Position numbers and translations under genes: made by a program. Below are positions 1 through 10,936 of a stretch of 64,000 nt of DNA, one piece after another (position 1 is the first letter of the stretch; each line of letters begins with the position of its first letter). Source of the DNA: Rhizophagus irregularis (lineage: Eukaryota > Glomeromycota > Glomeromycetes > Glomerales > Glomeraceae); contig NC_089438.1 of NCBI RefSeq assembly GCF_026210795.1, positions 1,013,501 through 1,077,500 of the forward strand. The letters run 5' to 3'. The notes under the pieces are model-generated. The model had not been told where the DNA came from, made no database searches, and worked only from the letters and a program-made list of their open reading frames with translations.

Positions 1-2022
1 AATAGTTATTGTAATAATGATACTCGTGGAATACCACAGTTATACAACTTTAAAAGATATTCATATGAAATTCGCTCATGGTCAGCATGTATATTTGTAA
101 ATGCATCAAGTGAATTAAGTGATCAATAAGAGTATAATTGAATTATTGAGAAAAATTATGAAAAGTCTTTGAGATTTTGATTTCTATAATAAGTAATTTT
201 TATCTAGAATAGCTTGAGCGATTTATCTTTATAATAATAATCAATAAAAATCTTAGCAGCCGCTTTAAAATTTATTATGCATCACAGTATGTTCCAACTT
301 TGAATTTAAATTTTTAATCGTGATAAGTTCCTAAGTTGACTGTTGAAATTAAAAAAAAATGAAAAAATTTTTGTAGAATTAATCTTACATTTACATTAAA
401 CATATGAATAGAAATTACTCTTCCCCTGTAAGTCGAAAGGTAAAATTTCTAAAATTTTTCATCTCGATAAGTTTAAATTGTTCTCTTATAAATTCGGGTT
501 ACGTTCGCTTTAATATCACGTGATATTTTGTGATACAATCAAAAGTTTTAAAATTTCATCCCAAGTTTATTCTCAAAAAACCATTATGAATTTATTTCAG
601 TAATCGTTTGTTTTGTACTAATAATCTTTCACATAATTGAAAATGAAATAAAATATTCTAAAAGTATTTTAGGAAAAATAAAAATTGGAAAATTGAGATA
701 AAATTGGGGATAACATTACTGTGGCGCAATTCATAAAATCATTTAATCAGCTGATCCCTCGTTATCTGAATTATCTCAAATATTTATCACCGTAATTTAC
801 CAGTATATTCCATTTATAAAGAATGAAAATGTTAAAAGAACCTATATATAAAAGTATTTGAAAGAACAAAAAAAAAAAAAAAAAAAATAACGAACCAAAA
901 TCCTTTGTCGTTACATTTCAAACTTTAATATAATCCTTATTTAGATAATTAATTTTTCCATTTTTTTTTTTTAAACTACTATCAGAATAATTTGATTTAC
1001 AATAAAAACTTTTATGTTCATGTAACGTACGCCCAAATCCCATATCAAAACCAGGATATATATAGTATGCAACTAAACTTTTTATGTACTGATGTGTTAA
1101 AATAATTTATATAATGTAACAAAAAATTTGTTATTGGTTCAAACGTTTTCAAAAAACTCATTCCCAAAATTAACTCACAATCAATCTTTTCAAAAAATAT
1201 TATATATATTACAGGAATATAATTTTAATCTACTTGCATTTCAACTTATAGTATTCAATTTTTAAATATCAATTTTCTTTTCATTTTTATTTGGTTGCTC
1301 GTTCATTGGTATTTTATTATTTACTTATTATTTATTACCGCGTTTATAAAATTAATTTAATACCTTTTCTTTGTTATCTTTTTTTTTTAGTCCAGAAATA
1401 AATCGGTTATACCTTCTGTTTTTAATAAAACCACGGTGTCTTTATCCGGACTGGTAATAAAATTTTGTTATTTTATAGATTTATATTCGTAATTTCTTTG
1501 TCTCGATATTTAATTGTCGACATTTATCAGTTTAAGTGGCGCAGTGGCGCAGAAGAATCAATTCTTTCTTACTCCCCTTTTTGGCGTACGAGACTCTATC
1601 ATGCAAAACTTTAAGTTTACGTCAATGAATCTGAATTTTAAAGAAGGAATTGAAAATTCCAAAGACTTAAATCAAATGACTGAGGTATATAATGCCGTAA
1701 ATTATTAGAGTTGTTTTACACTTAAAATCATTGATATTTTAGTAATGCTCTAACAATTGAAATTTTCAAATTATTCCAGGTGAAAGTATAACGAATTTTA
1801 GCAATAGAAGGGAATCGATTTAAATTGAGATTTCAAATTATTTTAGGTTGAAGGTATAACAAATTTTAGCAATAGAAGGGAAATCGCTTTAAATTGAGAT
1901 ATCACAATTGCTAAATTCGCAAACACAATCACCACAAACATATGAATATTATGATAGAGAAATAGTCAAGATAATCGCTAGAGATCAATGCAAAAAATGA
2001 TTGCATGTCAGAAAATTGAATT
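1..2022. other. AT-rich intergenic DNA, no gene seen
   Basis: About 2 kb of very AT-rich sequence with homopolymer runs (A-tract near 870, T-tract near 960). Open frames are short, low in complexity and lack splice or codon signals, so I call no gene. Near 1537 there is a short direct repeat TGGCGCAGTGGCGCAG that resembles a Pol III A box, but no B box follows. Confidence 0.6.
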
Positions 2023-2023
2023 T

Positions 2024-2272
2024 ATTGAATTTATTATATTTATTATATTTATTATATGTTTATATTTATTATATTTGTTATATTTGTTATATTTATTATA
2101 TTTGTTATATTTGTTATATTTATTATATTTGTTATATTTGTTATATTTGTTATATTTATTATATTTATTATATGTTATATTTATTATATTTATTATATTT
2201 ATTATATGTTATATTTGTTATATTTATTATATTTATTATATGTTATATTTGTTATATTTATTGTATATATTT
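2024..2272. repeat. 9-bp microsatellite (TTATATTTR)n
   Basis: About 27 copies of a 9-bp unit TTATATTTA or TTATATTTG. The G and A versions alternate, often as G-G-A, which hints at a 27-bp higher-order unit. Because 9 is a multiple of three, all three forward frames stay open and give artificial Leu/Tyr or Ile/Phe-rich peptides; these are not genes. Confidence 0.9.
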
Positions 2273-5120
2273 ATTTCATTAATTTTATTAAATTTATTTT
2301 TATTCTTTATTGCGTCTGATCGTATTGATGCACTGATGAGGTTTTGTTCATATAAACATTGATTCCTTATAAATTTAATAAAATTTATTTCAACAAACAT
2401 TCAAAGACTGACGTTCACAATACTATTACCGTATCGCTATACTGAATAGATAATTTGTACTGAGAAAGCTTCAGAGAAAAAAAAATTATACAAAATTCAA
2501 GTATTACTTTTTCGTTTACCAATAATAAACATATTAATGTAACATGCTGACGCTGAAAAAAAATGACAATACACTGTCTTGCTTGACATGACATCAGTAG
2601 TATTAAGTCCTTTGTACAGGTCGACATTGCTTTTAAATATCTCAATAAATCGACATTTTGGACCAAATAATTAAATAAATATTGGGAGAGAATTTTTTTA
2701 AACATATTTTTTTTATTATACCGTATATTCTCCACTTTAAATTTTTTTTTTCTTAATTGCGTAATTTATTTGAAAGGTACGCATCCACAATGTGAATAAT
2801 TGAATGATCCTCACTTGTCGTTTTATAACTTGTATATTTGTATTTCCAAAACTTTCCATTTCTCTATTAATAAATTTATTTATTTCCGTGTTTACTTTTT
2901 TCGTTGAAAAATGATTTTGAACGAAAGAACAAAGAATTATTTTTTTAAGTGTATTTCATTTATATTAATGCGATTTTTTTCGCAAAGATATTAGATAAGA
3001 CATTTAATAAGATTAAGAACCTTTAAACGTATTGTATTGTATAGTAAGCTAAAATTATTAAACATTATTATGGACTTGTGGTATATTAAGCCTTAATAAA
3101 TAAAAAATAAGAAATAAGAAATAAACGAATTAATTGATTTAATGACTTATAAAAATATCATCTATTAACTTTTTTTTTATAACCTGGGCAATTTATCAGA
3201 ACAAACAGAACAAAAAAAAAGTTCGGTCTATTCTATCCGGAAAAAAAAATTCTTTATTTTATATATATATGTACTTTATTTTGAAATTCGGTTTTATCTA
3301 AATTTTTTATCAAATGTATTGATCGAAAATTTAGTATCGGTATAATTTTTCTTTACTATCGTTTTTATGAAAACAGCCGCTATAAAATATATCTTTTGGA
3401 ATGAACGGGTAAGAAAATGATTTGATCTGTCACAATTTTAAGAGATGAATTCTAATCACTAATTTGAATTTTTTGCTATAAAAAAAGTGAATAGATATTT
3501 AAAATAAACAATGATAATATAAAAATGGTATATACAATGAATTTCACGATAAAGCGATTTTCAAGATCTTTTTATCTTTATATTTGTGAATATATAATGA
3601 TCGTTATATCAAACTTAAAAGTTTCGATATAGCGATTTTTCATGAGTTTGTTATACTAAGTTCTGTCTGTACTTTAGTTTGTTTATCTATTATATATATA
3701 TACTGTAAGGACAGTAACAGTATGTTCACTTAATTTTTCAGAATTGGCTTAATTTAAAAGCTTTAGGAGTTCTCGCGGTTAATATATGTTTTGTTTTCTT
3801 TAATTATTTTTTGTAAAACGACCCGAGGAATTTTATCATTATCCATGATAGCATTATTTGAAAATATTTTGCTTCGTTTTAAAAGATAAATTTTTTCAAA
3901 ATCTCACGAGTCACGTTCGATATTTAATTCTGGCCAGTTATAATTCCTGCCAGAATTAACAAAATCACGTGAACCAGCCAGTGTGAATCTTTTTTTTTTA
4001 AATCAATTATTTAACTTATTTGCGAATTACACTATTCTTGGGCGATTATTTTATATTTTATTTTTGGTTTCATATTGATTTGCTATAATGGATGTTGTCG
4101 AGATCTATTCCGTCGCGTAAAAATGTGCAATAACACAAAAGCTTATTATATATTTTTTTTTGTATCGCGTGCGTGTAATCAAATTAGAGTGTAGTGAACA
4201 CTGAGCAACGATGTCTTGATAGTTGTAGGGCAAATCATGGAGAGAGAGGCACGTTTTTAAATTTAGCTAACGCTAATGTTAAAAAACTGCGACAAAGGTC
4301 GCAAAATTTGAGTAATAAAAATTCCACTTTTTTAATAAATAGTACGTACCGATTGCGTAAAAATTTACAATTTACGTCGGTTTTTTATTTGCATAAAGTT
4401 TAATCGCGTTTAATGATTTACAAAATTTAAAATATTTCGAAAGTAAACTACATACCTTAACGGATCAACGATAGATAGTTTTAATGATTTAAACTTGTGA
4501 AATAGATTTTTAATCTGTCTATCAAACTATATTTAGTTTAATTTAATTGATTAAAAGTCAAATGCAAAAAAAATTTCTTTTTTTACTTTTTACTTTTCAT
4601 TTTATTTTCTGCTAATTACAAAACTAATGATCCAAATTTTTTTTTTTCGAATAGTACTGTAGTATAATGATGATGAATTATTTGATTTTAATTCTAATAA
4701 TATTTCATAAATATTTATTTGTTATTTCCATAATTAATCAAAAATTTTGTTACTGTGAAAATTAGAGTTTATGATAATTTTTTATTACTATCATATTCAT
4801 CAGTATCACGTGACAATTCCGTTACGGATCGACAAAAGCATAACGATATTAACTCAAGCAATTTTTTTACATGATAATAATTAATGACTAAATCATCCAA
4901 TTTAATTTTATGATTTTATATTCAAAGAAAAGTTCAGTCATTCTTTTCAATGTAGTAAAAGTAGTTTATTTATTACAGGGCTGGGTTAGAAATTATTAAC
5001 TTAATAATATCATTATATAAATTTTAGCAAACAATTTTAGTTAATTTATTATCATCGAAGCATAATATTGACTAGAATCATTTGCGAAAATTTTTTTATT
5101 CTTCATTTACGCCGATCAAT
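2273..5120. other. AT-rich intergenic DNA upstream of the kinase gene
   Basis: No convincing coding sequence. At 3923-3959 lies an imperfect palindrome with arms TTAATTCTGGC and GCCAGAATTAA, a motif that recurs several times in the window. A small frame at 4194-4403 has no Met start codon of its own and no recognisable domain; I do not call it. Confidence 0.5.
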
Positions 5121-5122
5121 TA

Positions 5123-5273
5123 TAGGTGTCGTCGAAATTAATTACGGTATATGAAGCTCCGTAATTATTTTATAAATTATTGAATGCCGATCGTGATATT
5201 TTAAGGCCAAATTCACATTTTGCCGTAATGGCGTAATGCCGTAATTATAAACACGACATTTCGACGACACCTA
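5123..5273. mobile_element. 151-bp foldback element (Tc1/mariner-type MITE)
   Basis: Terminal inverted repeats TAGGTGTCGTCGAAA at the left and the exact reverse complement TTTCGACGACACCTA at the right. TA dinucleotides flank it (5121-5122 and 5274-5275), as expected for a TA target duplication. The inner arms carry AATTACGG/CCGTAATT, so most of the element can fold. It is non-coding and lies about 220 bp upstream of the kinase start, where it could affect the promoter. Confidence 0.75.
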
Positions 5274-5492
5274 TACGATAAATTGTAAGTTTGTAACCCA
5301 AGTTTTAGTTACAGTTATACTACTAATAAAAATTTTTAATGTTACACATATTGCACAAGAGTTTATTTGCGAATAAATTTACCACGACCTCCGTTACTTT
5401 TTTTTTTTACGCTCCATTTATTAAAGTAGCGTTATTTGTTATCTTTGAATTTAATAGATAGATTGCATTCTATATATATACAACCAAATCGT

Positions 5493-7466
5493 ATGAAAAT
5501 ATCCAAAATGAATTCTAAAGAAAATCTTAAAAATTTATGGAAGGGATACAGTTTTGAATACCAGGTAAAAACAATTCACTTTATCATTATTATTAATAAC
5601 ATATTTTTTAAATGGTAATAGTTTTTTTTTAATTATTTATTATAAAAGGTCCATGTCATTACAAATTCTACTATAGATTCTACTACTGAATTAATAGAAG
5701 AGTCAAATAGAAAAGTAGTTTATATGAATGACTTAGAAAGCAGAAAACAAGCATATGGAATATGCGGAGAATGTAATGAACCCGGTACAGGAAGTAATTG
5801 GTGTCAGCCTTGTAATGCTAAAAGATTTAAGGATAACTTTAAGAATTGGACTAGTGGAAGTAAAGATATTGATGAATTTATACAACAATCACAACTTAAT
5901 GCTGTGCACTATAGAAAATATCTTGAATGGATTCCTTTTGAAAATTTTAAAGATATTACTTTTATTACCAAAGGTGGATTTGGTAAAATTTATTCAGCTA
6001 AATGGCCTGAAGGATATATTGATTCTTGGGATATTGTAAATCAAAAATGGAAAAGGAGTAATAATAAGAAAGTTGCATTAAAAAGTTTGGATAATTCTTC
6101 TTATTGTTTAAGTACAGAATTTTTAAATGAGGTAATAATTCAAAATAAATAATGTAATCTATTTACTTGATTTTATTTATGTATTATTTATATATTTATT
6201 AAAAATTTTTCATATTATTTTATTAGATTAGATCTCATCTTCAGATTTATCTTTTGGATGTTATTCAATGTTATGGAATAACTCAAGATTCAATTACTAA
6301 AGATTATATGATGGTTTTAAAATATTGTGAAGATGGAAATTTGAGAAATTATTATATGAACAATAAAAAAAGTTATTATTCGAAAATTGATACATTACAA
6401 CAAATTGCAAGAGGGCTTTTAGATATTCATAATGCTGGAAAAGTTCATAAAGATTTTCATTCAGGCAATATATTATATCATGATAATCCATATATAAGTG
6501 ATTTAGGAATGTGCCAACCAGCAAATAATGAAAATCAATCAGCTAAACAGGAAGGGATTTTTGGAGTATTACCTTATATGGCACCAGAAGTTTTACGTGG
6601 ATATCAATATACAAAAGCATCTGATATTTATTCATTTGGAATAATGATGAATGAATATATATCTGAAGAAACTCCTTATAATGATATTCCTCATGATCAT
6701 GCTTTATCTATTAAACAATGTAAAGGACTTAGACCAAATATTTTTAAATATACACCAAAATTACTTGCAGATTTGATTACTAAATGTTGGGATGCTAAAG
6801 CAGAAAATAGACCAACTGCTAAGGAATTGTATCAAGAACTTAAAAAATTAGATGATAAAATTTATGATCCTAGTGATATTAAATCTATTAAATCTCAAAT
6901 ATATGAATATGATGATAAAATAAAATTAAACAGAACAAGTGAAAAAAGAACTAAAAATTTTCAAACACATCCACAAGCAATCTATACAAGTAGACTTTTA
7001 AACTTCAAAAATCTTCCAGAACCAGTAAATTCAGGTAATTTAATTAATTTATAGTTTCAGATGGTTTGGATTGCCAATTAGATGAATCAGGTAAGATATT
7101 TATTCTTAAATTTTTATTTTATATTGTTACTTTATATTTATATATTATTGGATGATTAAACTAAATAATAGTCTAATAGCAGCACATAGTGCCGCATTAG
7201 ACTATTATATAGTTTAAATCATCCAATAATAATATTATCAGTTTGACGGGACCGTTCATGCAATTTTTATAATAAACTCTCGTTGCTATCCAATAATTTT
7301 ATTATTATGCTAATGCATAGTAATATGAGATAACCGACCTAAATAACAATTATGTAAAATCTGCATGAACTTATGAGGATAACTGATAATTATATATATT
7401 TATTTGTTTATTTATTTTATAGATCTTAATGAAATGAATCTAGATGATGAAAATAATATTGAATGA
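5493..7466 (+). CDS. Spliced TKL-like serine/threonine protein kinase
   Basis: Proposed exons: 5493-5564, 5649-6131, 6227-7034, then a short last stretch from 7055 or 7061 to 7090, and 7423-7466. The first two introns (84 and 95 bp) are GT-AG and join in frame. The N-terminus has a Cys-rich head (CGECNEPG then NWCQPCNAKRF) typical of the expanded kinase family of Rhizophagus. The kinase domain follows: glycine loop TKGGFGKIY, lysine in VALK, catalytic HKDFHSGNIL (HKD for HRD), DLG for DFG, and MAPEVL. DLG is common in this family, so activity is plausible. The third junction needs a 20- or 26-nt intron (7035-7054 or 7035-7060) to avoid the TAG at 7052; otherwise the protein ends there. The tail after it (GLDCQLDESDLNEMNL) looks genuine. 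The start could also be 5436 or 5508. Likely a cytosolic signalling kinase. Confidence 0.85.
7144..7230. mobile_element. Foldback element in the last kinase intron
   Basis: Inverted arms of about 35 bp (outer ATTATTGGATGATT, inner ATAATAGTCTAAT) around a short AGCAGCACATAGTGCCGC loop. It sits inside the 332-bp intron 7091-7422, which is much longer than the other introns of this gene, so the insertion probably explains the extra length. No target duplication is clear. Confidence 0.7.
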
Positions 7467-7819
7467 AGTTTTCTTTTTGAATCAGAGATATTAGTTTAAT
7501 TAAATAATATTATTAAATTATCTTTTTATGTATTTTATATATGATATATTGGTTAAAAATAAAATTTAAATTGTTATATTTAATAAAAAATCATGATTAT
7601 AAATTAGCCAGAATTAATTCTATGTATTTTTAAATATTTTAAATGTTCTTTATGAGTAAAGATCAATGTCTTAAATTGTCTTAAAGAGCAAGAAACAGTC
7701 CCTATAAAAAAAGTTTGTGCTAAATTTGTGCCAAATGGGTTAACCCTATAAAAAAATTGGATATGTTTTTTATAAAGTTTTCATTGCAGAAACTTTTAAA
7801 ATCGAAACCATATTGTAAC
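7467..7819. other. 3' flank of the kinase gene, nothing recognised
   Basis: AT-rich sequence with the phrase CCCTATAAAAAAAG at about 7700 and a related one at about 7743. The same phrase forms the ends of the hairpin element at 37994-38288, so a degraded relative may lie here, but no matching opposite end was found. Confidence 0.4.
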
Positions 7820-8199
7820 TAGTGATGGCAACGGTCACATATTAACCGGTCATGACCGGTTATAATCATGACCGATATCAATCAGTCAAAGGCTTCTGAC
7901 TGACCGTTTGACTGACCAGTTTAACTGACCATTTGACTGACCGTTTAACTGACCATTTAATCATTTAACACTTTTTTTATGAACTTAATCAATAAAAAAG
8001 TTGTTATAACATTTTCTTTAGCGAATTTAATCAAAAAAAATACTTTAATGTTTTTTCTTAATTAAATTCATTAAAAAAATGGTTAAACAGTCAGTTAAAT
8101 GGTCAGAAAAATGGTCAGCCAAAATGGTCGGTCAGTCAAAGGCCATTAACTGGTTATGACTGACTGATAACTGACTGTGACTGACCATTGCCATCCCTA
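7820..8199. mobile_element. hAT-like miniature element, TAGGGATGGCAA family, copy 1
   Basis: Ends TAGTGATGGCAACGGTCAC and GTGACTGACCATTGCCATCCCTA are inverted repeats. The interior is a run of GGTCA/TGACC words on both sides of an AT-rich core, typical of subterminal transposase-binding repeats. Flanking 8-mers ATTGTAAC and ATCGTGAC differ at two sites, so the duplication has decayed and this is an older copy. Non-coding. Confidence 0.85.
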
Positions 8200-8482
8200 A
8201 TCGTGACCATGTTAAAATTTTATCATAGGAATTATAACCAAGACTTGGTCACAACATGGTTTTACACTGCCACGATAAGTTTAACATAATCGTATATACA
8301 GTCAACTCCCTCTATAGTCACTCCCGTTATAGTCACCTTCTACTATATAGTCACACCAGTTGAATGTTCAAACACTTTATTATTAAAATCTATCCTATAT
8401 AGTCACAATCTATCTATAGTCACTATCACACCTATCCTCAAAAATCTTATATTAAAAAGAACCGTTTATAATCACAGTTATA

Positions 8483-9811
8483 CACACCCCTACCATAAAT
8501 TACCGGATTTTTTTACTATTTGTAGAATTTATGCGTAAAATTCAAAATTTTATATATATATGAAAAAATTTTTTCACTTAATAATTAAATATTTTTTTTT
8601 TCTTAAAATAAAATATCGAATATGAAGTTTATTATATAAAAAATTTGGACCAATAAAATTAATATTTAGTATGTCCACCTTTAGCCTTTATTACTGCCTC
8701 GATACGACTAGGTAAACTTAAAATTAGGTGGTGTAATGTTTCTATGCTTATTTTTCTCCATTCCTCCTGTACTACACTAATTAACTCCTGTTTAGATTTA
8801 GGCAAAGGCTTCCTTTTTCGTACCTGACGATCCAAATGGTCCCACAAGTTCTCAATCGGGTTTAAATCTGGGCTTTGCGCCATCCAGTCCAACATTGGAA
8901 CATTATGCGTTCTCATCCACCAAATACTATAATTTGATGTATGACATGAAGCTCCATCTTGCTGAAATATGAAACCAGGGTAATTATTTACCCATGGTAT
9001 AAAGTGATTAGCTAAAACATTGACGTAATCATCAGAATTCATGTTTCCATCAATCACAACCAAAGGTCCCACTCCATGCCAGCCAAAACAACCCCAAAAC
9101 ATCACTGAACCCCCTCCAAACTTAACTGTAGGTTGAATACAATCTTTATTGTAGGCTTCTCCAGGACTTCTCCACACTTTTACTTGGCCATCTGATTCAA
9201 AAAGAGCAAATCTTGATTCGTCAGACCATACTACCTGTTTCCACTCATCTTCCCAATTTCGTTTTTCTCTAGCCCATCTCAATCGATCTTTTCGTTGTTT
9301 TTCAGTTAAAAGAGGTTTCTTACGTGTAGAATAACTGCTAATACCTACTCCATGAAGATATCTTCTGACTGTACTTTGATGCAAAGTTGTGTTAAGGCTG
9401 GAGTTTAATCTGTTTGTTATATCACCTAGAGGAGAAAACCGATCAGTACGAACAATACGTCGTAGAATTCGTGTATCACATTGAGTTAAAATTTTTGGCC
9501 GCCCAGAACGTTTCTCAGGTATTGCAGAGCCCGTTTCTTTATATCTTTTGATAGTATCACTTACTGTACTGGTAGGTATATCAAGCTGAGTGGAAATAAT
9601 TTTTTGTTTGACGCCACTCAAATAAGCACCAATAATTCACTCACGTTTAGTTGCTGACAGTTCGTTTCCACGCATTTAAGACTAGAAGAGTAACAAAAAC
9701 ATTTTTTTTTTTGTTTCTTTGTTTATATGTGCAATAGGGAGAAATCGCAGATTGTGACACCGATGTGCCGATTCACGTGACAAAAATCCGGTAATTTATG
9801 GTATGGGTGTG
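8483..9811 (-). mobile_element. Tc1/mariner transposon, nearly complete
   Basis: Inverted termini CACACCCCTACCATAAATTA (left) and TAATTTATGGTATGGGTGTG (right) lie inside TA target duplications at 8481-8482 and 9812-9813. The right terminus lacks one C of the left. It holds one transposase gene on the minus strand. At 1,329 bp it is the normal size for this group. Confidence 0.93.
8659..9675 (-). pseudogene. Tc1-family DD34E transposase with one nonsense codon
   Basis: Reads from ATG at 9675-9673 to a stop at 8659, 338 residues, the usual Tc1 length. An in-frame TGA at 9639-9637 interrupts residue 13, between ATKRE and IIGAYL; arginine CGA is the likely ancestor. The rest is open. An N-terminal helix-turn-helix (QLDIPTSTVSDTIKRY) is followed by the catalytic triad: Asp in VVWSDESRFAL, Asp in FQQDGASCH, and Glu in PDLNPIENLWD with 34 residues between the last two. 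It would cut and paste the element in the nucleus. A shorter protein from an internal start would still hold the DDE domain but lose part of the DNA-binding head. Confidence 0.93.
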
Positions 9812-9871
9812 TATAAAGAATATATTAAATAACTTGGCATCTAATAATCGTACAAAGATGTATCATAGCTT

Positions 9872-9907
9872 GTTAGAATCGTCTCACTGAGACGAATCGA
9901 ATGGTGG
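9872..9907. repeat. Detached copy of the 147-bp repeat motif
   Basis: TTAGAATCGTCTCACTGAGA and the following CGAATCGAATGGTGG match the repeats at 27254-27610. This ties the left and right parts of the pogo-like element together across the ~17 kb of insertions. Confidence 0.7.
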
Positions 9908-10936
9908 TAGTTTTATCCTTTCCTTTGCTAGTGTTTATGGCCAGACCACCCATTGCCTCTTATGAGACTAATCTCGGGTCTGTGTTCTATCATCTTCACT
10001 GGGCAACCATTATACCGAGTACTTAATTCTTCAGGTAATAGCACCACTTTAGAAGACATCCCCCATCGGGCCATTTTAGGCTGATCTGAAGCTAGGTACA
10101 CACCGCCTACTCATCCTATATCCATTGCATGATACTGATACTCAATTTATTTTACGACCTTTAGAGAGCACCTACTTTCATGGAGGACTTTCGACAGGTA
10201 ACATCAACCATCTAGTACCCTTCCATACCACCATTTTAGGTACTAAGTCTCACTCAAAGGCCACTACAGCCCGCGATTACCTAGCACCGATAGTACAATT
10301 GTTTACCCCAAGTAGTATACTTTGTAGTGACCACTCGGACAGGAAGTAGCAGGCATCTGTTCAGGATCACCCCTTATGGTGGGTATCAACCACCAGGGAT
10401 CACCAACCAGAACCCAAGGAGTGGGGAATTGAACCCCATAACCATGCTACCTGTTCTGTGTACGAACACCTTGGTTGGCCTAAGACCTAACAGAAGGTCT
10501 AACTACCACTAAGACATTGCACCCTCAGCTTTACCATCTAGGATGACCATCTAGCCATTACTGACCCCAAGTGGTATTATGGAGTGACCACCCGAACAGA
10601 AAGTCCCCCCCAAGGTATAGTAGTGACCTCAAGGACAGGACTGCACACATGCCAATGGCCTCATAGGGAACGTTAGAAGGACACCATGACTCTTAGTTGA
10701 AATGTGCGGCCTAACCGTACACACTAATTCACCATGATGCAGTCCAACTACACTAATTCCTGTACCTTCACGCTATTGGTTGTAGCATCTACAGTAAAAT
10801 TCTTTTTATTTCCGTGGTCATGGGAATCAAACCTGTGACTTCACCATACTCAGGCTTAATGAGGGTCTCAGTAACTAACCACCAAGATAGGGTGACCAAC
10901 CCTAGTTTTATCCTTTTCCTTTGCTAGTATTTACGG
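9908..10936 (-). repeat. Composite SINE-like repeat, unit A and start of unit B
   Basis: Unit A runs 9908-10902 and unit B starts at 10903; each begins TAGTTTTATCC. Composition is markedly less AT-rich than the surroundings. On the minus strand there are two tRNA-like Pol III modules: one with a B box GGTTCAATTCC (10435-10425) and upstream TGGTAGTTAGACC resembling an A box, the other with GGTTTGATTCC (10833-10823). Multi-tRNA-derived SINEs have this look. The short open frames within it are by-products. Gypsy element A interrupts unit B at 10937. Confidence 0.55.

Noticed and set aside
1535-1552. TGGCGCAGTGGCGC, like a tRNA A box
   Set aside because: No B box or cloverleaf follows within 80 bp. 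I found no complete tRNA gene in the window.
1988-2362. Overlapping plus-strand frames rich in Leu, Tyr, Ile and Phe
   Set aside because: Products of a 9-bp microsatellite that keeps all forward frames open.
2415-2735. 106-codon minus-strand frame
   Set aside because: AT-rich low-complexity sequence without recognisable motifs.
4194-4403. 69-codon plus-strand frame
   Set aside because: No ATG at its start, no domain and no splice context.
10125-10349. 74-codon frame present in all three composite repeats
   Set aside because: The copies are duplicates, so shared openness is expected; there is no domain, and the Pol III-like motifs suggest non-coding origin.
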